Part shown: one piece after another, positions 24,977 to 34,623 of the stretch
Position numbering within the stretch: the stretch's first letter is position 1
Layout: the number at the start of each line of letters is the position of its first letter
DNA from: an uncultured Gemmataceae bacterium
GTDB taxonomy: Bacteria; Planctomycetota; Planctomycetia; Gemmatales; Gemmataceae
NCBI GenBank assembly: GCA_937923405.1
Contig: CALDUY010000027.1
Span: 92,797-156,796, forward strand
Length of the DNA stretch: 64,000 bases
Direction: 5' to 3'
Made by a program: the position numbers and the translations under genes
The notes under the pieces: generated by a model
What the model was told of the DNA's origin: nothing
Database searches by the model: none
Seen by the model: only the letters and a program-made list of their open reading frames with translations

Positions 24977-27900
24977 TCAATGTTTGTGACCGTGGCCGTG
25001 GTCGTGGTCGTGGCCGCCCTGGAACACCTTGTGACGTGGATCGGCTCTCGAAACGACGTAGGCCAGCAGATCCAAAATCTCCTCGCGCGTCAGTTTGTCC
25101 AGCAGCCCCTTAGGCATCAGGCTGTTGGGCGACTTCTCCCGGGCGTCGATGTCGCTCTTGGCGATGACCAACGGCTTGGAGCCAACAGCCAGCGGATTCT
25201 CGATCAACTTGATCTCGGTCGGCGTCTCCTCCAGAATCATCCCGGTGATCGACTTGCCGGAACTCAGTTGCAGCGTCCAGGTGCGGTACTTGTCGTCGAT
25301 TTTCAGCGACGGTTCGAGGATGTGTTGCAGGATCTCCTTATTACCCCATTTTGGATCCATTTTAGTTAGATCGGGACCGTACTCCTGACCAGCACCGCCG
25401 AACTTGTGGCACGAGATGCAGGTGCCGACTGTGAACATTGATTTGCCGTTGGCGAACGATCGACCCGAGAGAGTCTGGACGAAGGATTCGAGCTCCTCCA
25501 GCTTCCATTCTTTGCGCGGGCGATTGAACTTCAACAGTTCGTCGGCGATCACCAGGGGATTCTTCTGGAGATACTCCTCTGGATTGGCCTGGAACGCCTC
25601 CAGGTCGGCGACGACGTACAGCGCGCCGTGCATCCGTCGCCAGTGGCCGGGGTAGGTGCAGACATACGGATAGACGCCGGGCTTCGTCGGAGCTGTCCAC
25701 GCCAGCCGTTGCGACTGCCGTGGTTGGATCAGCTTGCTGGCCAGCAGTACCTTGCTGGACTGAGGAACGTAGCCGCGTTCAATCGCTCCGGGCTGGGTGG
25801 CGGTGCGTTCGGCCAGTTCGCCGATCTCCTCCAGTGAGCCAGGCGTGATAAACACCAGGTTATGCGGCATCGTGTCGGTGTTCTCGAAGAGAATCTCGAA
25901 CGGTTTACCCGCCTGCACGACGAGTCGTTCCTGGTCGTAGATCATCTGCTCGACGACGGTGCCCAGGCGGATCACCCGGACGCCGAGATCGCCCAGTTCT
26001 TTGCGAATCCGTCGGGCTTCCTCAAGCGGCAGTTGCCCCGCCAGGCTGTCGGCTAATTGCAAGGCCTCGACGACGGCATCTTGAGTCCGCTCGCGTTGAG
26101 GAACGCTGCGAACATACTGCACGATTTTGTCGACGACGGGCTTGATCTGATCGACGGGCCAATCGCGGCTGGTGAAGCGTTGCAGCGCACGCACGGCGAA
26201 GGGGCGGTCGGTATCGTCGCCAACAAAGCGGACCAACGCCTGGATGGCCTCGGTCTCTTGACCGCGCAGCGTCGGCAAGGCTTGCATGGCCGCACGCCGC
26301 AGCTGCCGAGCCGGCGACAGTTTCGACAGGGTGAATTCGACCTTGACCTCCGGTGCGGGGTTCTTCACTCGTTCAAACACGGTTCGCCGACTGCCGTCCA
26401 ACACCTTGAGCGTGAAGTTCCGCAACCGACTGCCTAACTCGCCATCGGTACGGTTCCAAACAACGATCGAGTGAATGGGCACCTCGGCCCCCAGATCGAC
26501 TTCCCACCAGGGGTTGTTGACCCCTTCGCGGGTGTGCGTTTGTCCGCCCTCGCCATACTCGCCGCTGGTGTTGCCATCGATGCCGCGACTGGCCTCGCCG
26601 CCGTGTGCGGTGCTGTGCTGCGACGCCTTGCCCTTGCGAGCAACGTTGACCCCGTCGGAAAAGACCTGCACCTCGGCTAGTGTCAGGGTGCGCTGTCGGC
26701 CCGGTAGCTCCACACGAACGTAGCGACCTTTGATCGGCTGAGCCTCCAGTTGCGACTTGCCCAGCTGAGTCGGCAACCCGTCGAGCAAGGCCACGATCTT
26801 GGGATAGAGCGAGGCCCGCAACCCTGGATCGCGAATCAGCGGCACAGCCTGCACAAAATCATCCATCGCCGCGGTCGAGGTCAGGGCCAGTGTCCAGGCG
26901 CGATCGGCGTTGCCGTCGGCGGCAATCAGGGCGACATAGCCCAACTCGCGCGTCAGCTGGTGCCGTGCCGACTTCGCCAACGTCTCCAGGTCGGCTCGCA
27001 CGTGGAGCAGCTCGGCTTGCGGTTTGCTCGTCAACAGCCGCACCAGATCGAACGTCACGCTCTCGTCGTCCTCGGCGCGGGCTGGCTGCCGATCTTGGTC
27101 TCGGAGGGTTTGCAATAACACACTCAGCTCATCCTTTTTTTCCAGCCGAGCCAATCCGGCGAGGGCCTCACGGCGGAACTCGTCGCGAATCCCTTTGCGG
27201 AACAACAGTTCCAGGTACACGCCCTGCGTGCGTTCCATCTTCAGCAGATCGTCTGTCGAGACTGCTCGCAGGAAGTACCGCGCTCCTATCGGAGTGGTAA
27301 ATTTCAGCTTTTTACCCTCTGCAATAGCCTTTTTAACGAACGGATCCAGTGCCCGCATGGTCTCGCCTCGTACGAAGTCGAGATACTTATCGCTGGGCTT
27401 CTCCGAGGCGACCAGTACCACTTCGATGGCTTCTGGTTCGGTGAAGAAACTGGCGGCTCGCACAGCTTCGAGACGGACGCGTGGATGCGCATCCACCGCC
27501 AGATTGAGCAGCAGCTCCAGGGCGTTGGGCACCCGATCACGCCAGTAGCCCAGCACCCGAGTTGCCGCTGCCCGTGCCCGGTGATCCTTGCACGCTAGCA
27601 CCTTGGTCAGCAACTCGGCATCGACCACGTTGACTGCCTGATGCAGCCACAACGCTTCCAGCAACAGAGGCTCGTAGGACGCCTCCGTTGGCTTCAGGGC
27701 CGCCGTCCACTGCTTCAGCACGGGTAACACCTCGCTGGTCGGTCGCGACGACAGCTCGATCCGGGCACGATAGCGAACCCGGTCTTCCGGTTCACGCATC
27801 AAATCAAGGAGTTTGTCAATCGGTTGACTCGCAATAGTTGCAGGCTTGAGCAGCGGTCGATCTGGACAGCTGACGCGATAGATGCGGCCATGTTCGCGAT

Positions 27901-29980
27901 CGCGGCTGGGATCACGGAGATTGTGTTGCATGTGGCCGATGATCGGATTGTGCCAGTCGAGGAAGTACAACGCGCCGTCGGGACCGATTTTCAGGTCGGA
28001 AGGACGGAAATTCGGATCGGTGGAGGAGAGAATCGGTTCCTGCTCACGACCGACGAAACTGGCCCCGTCTTCCTCGATCTTGTAGCGGAGGATGCCGAGG
28101 AAACCGATCACGTTGGCGACGAGCAAATCGTTTTGCATCTCCTGGGGGAAGTGACGGCTGGAGAGAACCTCCATGCCCGGGCAGGGGCGGGTCTTGGGTT
28201 GCCAGACCTGCGGCGGGCGATTGTGTTTCAGCGGGTAGGGCAGATGGCCGGAGAACAAGGCGGCATCGTAGGGGTTGGAGCCGGTCCCATCGATCACCAC
28301 GTCGCGGCCCCAGCGATCGAAGACGTGGCCATGCGGATTGGCGAAGCCGAAGCTGACGTAGACGCTGAACTTTTGCGTCCGTGGTTCGTAGCGGAACACA
28401 CCGGCGTTGGCACAGCGGACCGGCGGCCCCCACGGCGTCTCCACCTGCGTATGGTGGAAGGTGCCTTCTTGGAAGTACAGCGCTCCGCCGGGATCCAGCG
28501 TGAAACTGTTCGAGGCATGGTGGGTGTCGGCTGAGTCCAGCCCATGGAGAACACGCTGGCGGACATCGGCCTTGCCGTCGCCGTTACTGTCCTTGAGGAA
28601 CCACAGATCAGGACACTGCGCCAGCAGCACACCGCCGTTGTAGAACTCGAACCCAGTCGGACAGTGCAGACCGTCGGCGAAGACAGTGCATTGGTCGGCC
28701 TTGCCGTCGCCGTTGGTGTCTTCAAAGATCAAGAGCTTGTCGTTCATCGGCTCCTTGGGCTTCCAATGCGGATAGGTCGGCCAGACGGCGACCCAGAGTC
28801 GGCCCTGGGGATCCCAGGACATCTGCACGGGATTAACCAACTCGGGCCACTCCTTTTCCGAGGCAAAGAGGTTGACCTTCATCCCCTTGGCCACGGTCAT
28901 TTTTTCAATGGCCTTTTCCGGATCTAAAAAGACGTGTTTGCCGCCGGGCAGCGGACCGGGCTTGTTTGTCTCCACGGGGAGGAACGGCGGCGTGTTGGAG
29001 TCATCCAGGCTGGGGTTCTCTCCCTTGGCCACGCCCCAGATAAACTGGTCGCGGTTGGCAGTCATCACGTCGAGAATTTCCATCTCCCGCTGAGCCACTT
29101 CACGGTTGGTCTGGCCGCGCACGAAACGCAGGTCGGCACGTCCGCCGTAGATTGAGTAGCCGTCGGTCGTGCGGTAGCGCTGGAACCAGGTGAAGTTCTT
29201 TTGCACCACGGCCTGGCGCACTTGTTCCAGGAGTTTCTCGTCGCGTGGCGTGGCGAGCTGGCCGAACAAGGCGGTGTCGATGAAACCGGCCACCTCCCGG
29301 TTGCCACGCTCGTTCAGGTGAATGCCATTGATCGTGAATGGTCCCTTCTGCCGCGCGTAGAGCGCCTTAGTCGGAGTATAAAGATCGACAAATGGGACTT
29401 TGTGCTTGGCGGCGACTTCGCTCATTGCCTGCGTGTAAAGAGTCAGTCGGCGGTTGTTTTCCGACGGATCAGGCAGGTTGGGATCCTCTAGCTTCTCATG
29501 AGCGATGGGGGAGAACAATACCAGTCGCGGCGCGGATTTGCCGTTGTAGCGACGTGACAGGGTGCGGCTGATGAAGTTGTCCAGGTCGGCCTTGAACTTC
29601 GGCAGTCCTTGCGTGTCGCCGAACGACTCGTTGTAGCCGAAAAAGGCGAAGATCACGTCGGTTTTATGCTTGCTCAGCCAGTCGTCGGGCGAACCGAAAT
29701 CTGCCGAGCGCAACCGGATCGTCAATTCGTCGCCGGAAAAACCTAGATTGCGGATCGACAAATCATGGCGAGGAAAGCGCGTGACCAGATACGCTTCCAG
29801 CCAGCCATCGTGCTGCATGCGCTCGGCGAGGGTGTTACCCAGAATGCTGATGCGATCGCCCGGTTGCAGGGTGAACGTCGCGGGCTGAGCAGTGGTTTGT
29901 CCCCGACCGACGAACAGGACAACCAGTGGCAAAACACAGGCAACAACCACAACGGCAAAGCGGAGAAGGAGCATTCTCAT
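24977..29980 (-). CDS. PVC-type dehydrogenase/haem fusion with SGNH, HEAT, discoidin and cupredoxin domains
   Basis: The 1667-residue exported protein begins with a signal peptide. Residues about 35-250 are an SGNH/GDSL hydrolase (GDRISILGNTLAERM, HLNERG). About 340-720 is the PVC membrane-bound dehydrogenase beta-propeller (DTNGDGKAD, DGTGSNPYDAALF). About 730-1080 is HEAT-like helices. About 1130-1250 is an F5/8 type C (discoidin) module. About 1400-1500 is a cupredoxin (NTDTMPHNLVF, YPYVCTYPGHWRRMHG, with His, Cys, His and Met copper ligands). About 1540-1660 is a cytochrome c haem domain (GTCISCHKFGG). The tail is His/Asp-rich (HDHDHGHGHKH). It probably couples carbohydrate de-acetylation/oxidation to electron transfer in the periplasm. 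It appears monocistronic. Confidence 0.9.
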   Translation of the reverse strand: MRMLLLRFAVVVVACVLPLVVLFVGRGQTTAQPATFTLQPGDRISILGNTLAERMQHDGWLEAYLVTRFPRHDLSIRNLGFSGDELTIRLRSADFGSPDDWLSKHKTDVIFAFFGYNESFGDTQGLPKFKADLDNFISRTLSRRYNGKSAPRLVLFSPIAHEKLEDPNLPDPSENNRRLTLYTQAMSEVAAKHKVPFVDLYTPTKALYARQKGPFTINGIHLNERGNREVAGFIDTALFGQLATPRDEKLLEQVRQAVVQKNFTWFQRYRTTDGYSIYGGRADLRFVRGQTNREVAQREMEILDVMTANRDQFIWGVAKGENPSLDDSNTPPFLPVETNKPGPLPGGKHVFLDPEKAIEKMTVAKGMKVNLFASEKEWPELVNPVQMSWDPQGRLWVAVWPTYPHWKPKEPMNDKLLIFEDTNGDGKADQCTVFADGLHCPTGFEFYNGGVLLAQCPDLWFLKDSNGDGKADVRQRVLHGLDSADTHHASNSFTLDPGGALYFQEGTFHHTQVETPWGPPVRCANAGVFRYEPRTQKFSVYVSFGFANPHGHVFDRWGRDVVIDGTGSNPYDAALFSGHLPYPLKHNRPPQVWQPKTRPCPGMEVLSSRHFPQEMQNDLLVANVIGFLGILRYKIEEDGASFVGREQEPILSSTDPNFRPSDLKIGPDGALYFLDWHNPIIGHMQHNLRDPSRDREHGRIYRVSCPDRPLLKPATIASQPIDKLLDLMREPEDRVRYRARIELSSRPTSEVLPVLKQWTAALKPTEASYEPLLLEALWLHQAVNVVDAELLTKVLACKDHRARAAATRVLGYWRDRVPNALELLLNLAVDAHPRVRLEAVRAASFFTEPEAIEVVLVASEKPSDKYLDFVRGETMRALDPFVKKAIAEGKKLKFTTPIGARYFLRAVSTDDLLKMERTQGVYLELLFRKGIRDEFRREALAGLARLEKKDELSVLLQTLRDQDRQPARAEDDESVTFDLVRLLTSKPQAELLHVRADLETLAKSARHQLTRELGYVALIAADGNADRAWTLALTSTAAMDDFVQAVPLIRDPGLRASLYPKIVALLDGLPTQLGKSQLEAQPIKGRYVRVELPGRQRTLTLAEVQVFSDGVNVARKGKASQHSTAHGGEASRGIDGNTSGEYGEGGQTHTREGVNNPWWEVDLGAEVPIHSIVVWNRTDGELGSRLRNFTLKVLDGSRRTVFERVKNPAPEVKVEFTLSKLSPARQLRRAAMQALPTLRGQETEAIQALVRFVGDDTDRPFAVRALQRFTSRDWPVDQIKPVVDKIVQYVRSVPQRERTQDAVVEALQLADSLAGQLPLEEARRIRKELGDLGVRVIRLGTVVEQMIYDQERLVVQAGKPFEILFENTDTMPHNLVFITPGSLEEIGELAERTATQPGAIERGYVPQSSKVLLASKLIQPRQSQRLAWTAPTKPGVYPYVCTYPGHWRRMHGALYVVADLEAFQANPEEYLQKNPLVIADELLKFNRPRKEWKLEELESFVQTLSGRSFANGKSMFTVGTCISCHKFGGAGQEYGPDLTKMDPKWGNKEILQHILEPSLKIDDKYRTWTLQLSSGKSITGMILEETPTEIKLIENPLAVGSKPLVIAKSDIDAREKSPNSLMPKGLLDKLTREEILDLLAYVVSRADPRHKVFQGGHDHDHGHGHKH

Positions 29981-30157
29981 AAGCGGATCACCGAGAAGGT
30001 CACGGATGGTAGGCAGGTCGTGGGCGTGTTCTCCGTAGTATACCGTGAGCGATCGAGCTTGTCTCGCAACGAAGCAAAGACGCGCTAGCGAGACGCCACC
30101 GCGTTCCCTGAGTAGGAACCGATTGGCGCAATCAGATGAGAACCCTGGATGAAATCG

Positions 30158-32176
30158 TTAGGACATCAGATCCAGATCCGCTTGGGCTTGGGCTAATTCA
30201 TAAGCTAAACGGAGAACGTTCCTAGAGAGACTATTCAGATAATTGTTCGCGCCGTTAACAAGATTAGCCAGCTCAATGTCTCCTCGTCGGAGGCGATCGG
30301 CGGCATCTTGACGTAGGAGTTTATACCTTCTTGCCAATTCCTGTAACGTGGATATTGGTACGCCTCGGTTGGGATCAAAGCGGAACTCCCTGGCTCTCGA
30401 TTCGCGCCACTGTAACAAGCGTTCGACCAGGCGCGGCCCGAAGCCTGGGACCCTGTTAATGTTTTGTTCGGTCAGATCGGCAGCGGTCTCGATGCCGAAG
30501 GAGGCCAAAGAGGCCTTGCGTGTTGGGCCGATCTGCTCGATGTTGGCATCTGCTAGAAGCATTTCTCGGAGAAATTCCTCCAGCTGCATCTGCCAGGCTT
30601 GACGCTCGAGTTCGACTCGCTCCTGATGATGTTGATCCGGCAAGGAGTTGTAGGTTTGATGTACCTCTCCTAGCTGATTTTTAAGCTGATCAAGCTGAGT
30701 TTTAAACTCGTTAGACTGTTGGTTAAAGTCGCTTTGAACAGCGATGAGTTGGTTTTTGACATTCGCTAATTTCTTCCGTCGGTTTTCCAACTCGTTCTCA
30801 TAACGATGATTTGCTTCTACACGATGCTCACGCCACTTCCAGAGAACCAACCCAGCAACCACGGAAGCGATCATCAAAGAAAAAAGCAGAATCGGAAATA
30901 CACTCGACCAGAAAACATCTACGACTACTAAAACAACTACGACTACTAAAGCGGCGATTTTCGCCCAGTGTGCTGGTGATAAAGGAACCAGTTCTAATTT
31001 CGGCCTATGAGATGGTACTCCTTCCGGTAAGGGAGTTGGCAGCGGTCTGGGGACGGACGGAACTTGAAATGTTCGCGACGGCAGAGCATAACTGGCAATC
31101 CGCTGCCAGATCTCTTCGACCTCCGACGTGGGCGGCTCGATTGCTGTCGGCTGGTGTAGGGTAACGCCAAGGAAAAGGTTGCGACAGCCTTGGCGCATCA
31201 GCTCGCACCAAGGGCAGGCCGAGATCGCCCTGAGGTAGACGTGGCCGGCGTCCGAGCTGCAGGTCTGAAACGCCATGGTGGCGTCGAAAGCGGTTTTCCA
31301 ATCTTTGGCGGTCGGTCGATTTCCTCTGGCTCCTTCAGCGGAGAAAGCCCGCGTGAAGAGTTCGGCCAATCTTGGCGTTACTGCTTCCAGCGGCAGCGTA
31401 TGTGGGGGTGGCTGCATGAGCCTGGCGTGCGCTGACCGACCGTAGGCAAAGCGATGCTCGCGGATTGCCCGTTCTAACGGCATGTCGCCCGAACCAGTAT
31501 AGACTCCCGCAAATGGGTGGCGGCCCATGAACAGTAGTTGAAACAACAGTACCGCCAGGCCGAAATTATCATGGTTCGGCTCACGGTCGAATTGGTCGAA
31601 TCGGTTCCCTTGCAATTCCGGCGGAGTGTACTCCGGCACTCCGACGGGGCAACGAATGGTTCGACCAGCGACCCGCACCTGGAACGAATCGCAATCGATC
31701 AGCCGAACGTCAGCATTCTCTGCGACAAGCAAGTTCGAGTGGTTGACATCACCGACGACAATCCCAGCGTTGTGCAGACGTTCAAACGCCGCGGCACAGT
31801 TGCGGGCGGTGCGGAACAGGTTCTCCCATGTTGCCGTCGGGAAAGACTTCCGGCGTTGCGCCGGACTGTAAAGGTTGTGGATCGGGTGGAAGTTAGCCAG
31901 CGACACTAGTGGCATTAACAAGCCAACGCAGCGGTTGTTTTCGTACAGCAGGCTCGTCGGAAGTGCCGCCACCCGCAGTAATTCCGGGCTAGCCAGATTC
32001 ACCAAGGCAGTCAGTTTCGCTTCAATTGCCCTGTTGGCAGGCTGGTTGTACACCTTAGCGACACAGTTTACGTCATCCTGTACTTGATAGACCGTACCTT
32101 CTCCCCCTCGACCGATTTCTGGTCCTAGTTGAACGGGTTTGCCGTGTTGATTAACCAACGAAGCTAGCTGGCACAT
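30158..32176 (-). CDS. Membrane protein kinase with C-terminal helix-hairpin-helix (TerY triad kinase)
   Basis: Residues 20-300 are a Ser/Thr-like kinase: glycine loop IGRGGEGTVY, Lys41, catalytic loop GDVNHSN (Asp143, Asn148), and a DFG equivalent IDCDSF (about 160-164). A Cys pair CPWC (about 321-324), with Cys306, may bind zinc. Two transmembrane segments lie at about 405-446, followed by a long coiled coil (460-540). A helix-hairpin-helix pair follows (IEQIGPTRKASLASFG, VNRVPGFGPRLVERLL-like), a fold that binds DNA or proteins. It is the last gene of a VWA / PP2C / kinase operon, the composition of the TerY-P triads found in Ter-linked stress systems. Its start overlaps the PP2C end by 13 bases. 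Confidence 0.85.
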   Translation of the reverse strand: MCQLASLVNQHGKPVQLGPEIGRGGEGTVYQVQDDVNCVAKVYNQPANRAIEAKLTALVNLASPELLRVAALPTSLLYENNRCVGLLMPLVSLANFHPIHNLYSPAQRRKSFPTATWENLFRTARNCAAAFERLHNAGIVVGDVNHSNLLVAENADVRLIDCDSFQVRVAGRTIRCPVGVPEYTPPELQGNRFDQFDREPNHDNFGLAVLLFQLLFMGRHPFAGVYTGSGDMPLERAIREHRFAYGRSAHARLMQPPPHTLPLEAVTPRLAELFTRAFSAEGARGNRPTAKDWKTAFDATMAFQTCSSDAGHVYLRAISACPWCELMRQGCRNLFLGVTLHQPTAIEPPTSEVEEIWQRIASYALPSRTFQVPSVPRPLPTPLPEGVPSHRPKLELVPLSPAHWAKIAALVVVVVLVVVDVFWSSVFPILLFSLMIASVVAGLVLWKWREHRVEANHRYENELENRRKKLANVKNQLIAVQSDFNQQSNEFKTQLDQLKNQLGEVHQTYNSLPDQHHQERVELERQAWQMQLEEFLREMLLADANIEQIGPTRKASLASFGIETAADLTEQNINRVPGFGPRLVERLLQWRESRAREFRFDPNRGVPISTLQELARRYKLLRQDAADRLRRGDIELANLVNGANNYLNSLSRNVLRLAYELAQAQADLDLMS

Positions 32177-32911
32177 GGGCTGGCCCTCATGGTGAGAAGC
32201 AAGGTCTTGTCATCGTCTGTGCGTTGGTTAATGGCCTCCGAATCGAGCCATTTGCGTAGCGGCTGTTCCAACAAAGCGGCGTCCGAGACGCTGGCTAGTC
32301 GGTCAAACAACGGAATGAAAAAAGGCGCGTGAACCGAACGGGTCGCTTCATGCAGGGCCAGGCGTTGCAGTCCATCAGTGAACATGGCCAGGCGATCGAT
32401 CGGTCCCTCAACGACATCGAGCAACAGAGCCTCCTCGAAGTTAGGCTCGGTGATAAACCAGGTCTGATTGGCGTATTCGCCAGACTGTGGCCAGAAGATT
32501 GGATGCCAGCTCTCGTTGTGATGAACGACCATCGCTCCATCCCCCAGCTGGGCAAACCAGCCCCCCCCTGTCGGTCAGCACTGCCATCAGCAGCGTACAG
32601 GCATATTCACGAAGCGGGAGGTTCTGCCGACACGATTTTAGACACAGGCGCGCTTGTGCTTGGTTCACCCAGCGGCACAACCGTGCCTCAGTGAGCGTCA
32701 CCCCGAGGCGGATGTCCTCCAGGGCCAGGACGACAACGGCTTGACAGAGAAGTTTCGCACCGGCTTCGGCCTGAGCTGCGGACCCCGCGCCATCGGCACA
32801 GGCTGCGACGAAGACCCCATCCCTTTGCCCCCAGAAGACTGCATCCTGGCACGGCTGGCCACGCTGGCGGTGTGAGGTGCCCGTTACGCTGGCAGCCAAG
32901 GCACGCCACAT
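32164..32911 (-). CDS. PP2C-type protein phosphatase, frameshifted in a G8 run
   Basis: Two overlapping open segments make one PP2C protein. The upstream one (32911 down to about 32560) gives the N-terminal half, with GTSHRQRGQPCQDA and the metal-binding CADGAGS. At a run of eight C on the plus strand (32561-32568) the frame breaks. With seven bases it would continue LTDRGGWFAQLGDGAMVV, which holds the PP2C GDG motif, and then run to the end at 32164. The full product would be about 248 residues. It lies one base after the VWA stop and overlaps the kinase, so the three form an operon in which phosphatase and kinase probably act on shared targets. The break may be a sequencing error, slippage or phase variation. 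Confidence 0.75.
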
Positions 32912-32912
32912 G

Positions 32913-33575
32913 TCAGATTACCGCCCATTTGTCCGTTGGAGGTAGCTTGATGGCGGTTCCCATTGTGGAGTGCGAGACCGACCTCATCGAAGCCGACAGC
33001 CACAAAAATAGCTCGCGGAATTCCAGGCCCTGCAACTGGCGTACACCTCCTGGGGCAATCTGGTTCAAGATCTCGAGGTTGGCTCCCTGGACCGCGACAG
33101 CTAGGAATAGAAACTCTTTGTTCTGCTCGCCACGAGCCACCTCTTCCGCAGCCTGCTTCCAGGAGTCAGTCGGCCCCCCATCCGTAATCATGAAAATCCA
33201 CGGACGGTAGTAAGCAATGCCGTTGCGTTTATACTCTTCCTTCCGAGCCTTAACCTCATCGAGGGCACGAAGTATGGCCGCTCCCATTGGCGTGTCGCCA
33301 GAGGCCTCAAGCCGAGTGGGCTGAAATGCCGCCACCGTTGTGAACGGAGTAAACACGCAGACTTGCCCGCCGAACGTGATTACGGCTACCTCAACTCGTT
33401 TGCTGGCCAGCATGTCCGCAGCCACTGCGTCCTTGAACGCCACAATGCCATCGTTGAGTTGACGAATGGGCGGCCCGTTCATCGATCCAGAGACATCCAA
33501 CAACAGAACACAGGGGACGCGCGGCTCGGGGTTTTCCGCGAAGTCGTTCGTGCCGATCGTCAGATCATAAGTCAC
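32913..33575 (-). CDS. TerY-like von Willebrand factor A domain protein
   Basis: The 220-residue protein starts with GTG after a GAGGAG site and is almost entirely a VWA domain. The MIDAS motif is DVSGSMNG, the Thr is in SGDTPMGAA and the Asp in ITDGGPTDSW, so metal binding should be intact. It matches TerY-type VWA proteins. It is first in the operon with PP2C and a kinase. In described TerY-P triads the VWA protein is thought to scaffold phospho-signalling linked to stress and DNA processing. No terC/terD genes lie nearby, so the link to tellurite resistance is not shown here. Confidence 0.88.
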   Translation of the reverse strand: MTYDLTIGTNDFAENPEPRVPCVLLLDVSGSMNGPPIRQLNDGIVAFKDAVAADMLASKRVEVAVITFGGQVCVFTPFTTVAAFQPTRLEASGDTPMGAAILRALDEVKARKEEYKRNGIAYYRPWIFMITDGGPTDSWKQAAEEVARGEQNKEFLFLAVAVQGANLEILNQIAPGGVRQLQGLEFRELFLWLSASMRSVSHSTMGTAIKLPPTDKWAVI

Positions 33576-33690
33576 GGGCGGTACTCCTCAGAGAAGAGAT
33601 CTTTTTTGTTACTATTCGTTTGAGGTTGACGATTGTCGAGCATCTACTGAGAATTCTTCTCTTGCAGAAAAATTCGCTAACCCGAATGAA

Positions 33691-34623
33691 TTATTTAGTC
33701 ATATTTTGGATATTTTTTATAGCGATTTGGCCGCCGGGGCCGCCCAGCAGCACGGATCCGTCCGAGGCGATGGCCAGGCTGTAGGCCCAACCGTCGAGGC
33801 CGTCGGTGTCGGTGAGCGTCTCCAGGGTGTCCGCCTGCAGACTGCGCAAGCGACCGTCCTTGCTGGCCACCAGCAGCGTCTGCCCGTCGGGACTCCAAGC
33901 AACGGCCAGCGGAACTGTGGGCAGTCGAGCGAAGCGCATCAGTCGCCCGATGCTCGGCTGCCACAATCGCACGGTGCGATCTTCGCCGATCGAGGCGAGT
34001 TGGGCAGGCTTCGCCGTGCCGGGCCGCACTGCCAGTCCCAACACGGGCCGGGTGTGGTTGGACAAGGTCCGCGTGACCTGCCCCCGCTCCACGTCCCAGA
34101 CGCGCAAAGTCTCGTCGAGTCCGGCGCTGACCAGTTCCTTGCCGCCGGGCAGAAACATCGCCGCCAATACGCCGCGCGAGTGCCCCTCTAACAGCCTCGG
34201 CTTGGCGAGCTGGTCCGGCTCATACAGTCGAACAAGACCGTCGGCCCCGGTCACGACCAAAGCAGACGAGTCCTCACGCCAAGCCGCCGCCAACAGCAGA
34301 TCCTTGCTGGCATGCACTCGCTTCAGCAGCGTACCCTCGGGCCAGCGGTACAGTTCCAACGTGCCGCGCCGGGCTGGTGCGCCGCCCACAGCCAGCAGCC
34401 GCTTGCCATCCGGCGCAAAGGCGAGATCGTGGACGTGGGCCAGTTCCGTCGGCAGCCGACGAAGCCGTTCCAGTTTTGGCCAACCGCGCACCTCGATGCC
34501 GGCCTGGGAGCCGACCACGACTTCCTTGCCGTTCGGCGCGAAAGCCAACGCCGTGATCGGCGGCTGAACCGCGTCAGTAGCTCCCGCCAGCCAGGCTAAC
34601 GTCGCCAACAGACCCAGACTCAT
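33691..34623 (-). CDS. Exported WD40-repeat protein
   Basis: A signal peptide (about residues 1-19) is followed by six or seven WD40-like blades (for example LAFAPDGKRLLAVGG, SAGLDETLRVWDVERG, VAWSPDGQTLLVASKDG). The 310-residue length fits one propeller. It is the last gene of the thioredoxin-like / DUF1549-1553 / DUF1501 operon; its ATG overlaps the DUF1501 stop (ATGA). WD40 proteins often follow DUF1501/1553 pairs in planctomycetes; the role is presumably as a binding platform. Confidence 0.88.
   Translation of the reverse strand: MSLGLLATLAWLAGATDAVQPPITALAFAPNGKEVVVGSQAGIEVRGWPKLERLRRLPTELAHVHDLAFAPDGKRLLAVGGAPARRGTLELYRWPEGTLLKRVHASKDLLLAAAWREDSSALVVTGADGLVRLYEPDQLAKPRLLEGHSRGVLAAMFLPGGKELVSAGLDETLRVWDVERGQVTRTLSNHTRPVLGLAVRPGTAKPAQLASIGEDRTVRLWQPSIGRLMRFARLPTVPLAVAWSPDGQTLLVASKDGRLRSLQADTLETLTDTDGLDGWAYSLAIASDGSVLLGGPGGQIAIKNIQNMTK

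Noticed and set aside
27824..28534. 236-codon plus-strand frame opposite the 1667-residue protein
   Set aside because: It lies antisense to the well-conserved dehydrogenase propeller and has no recognisable domain.
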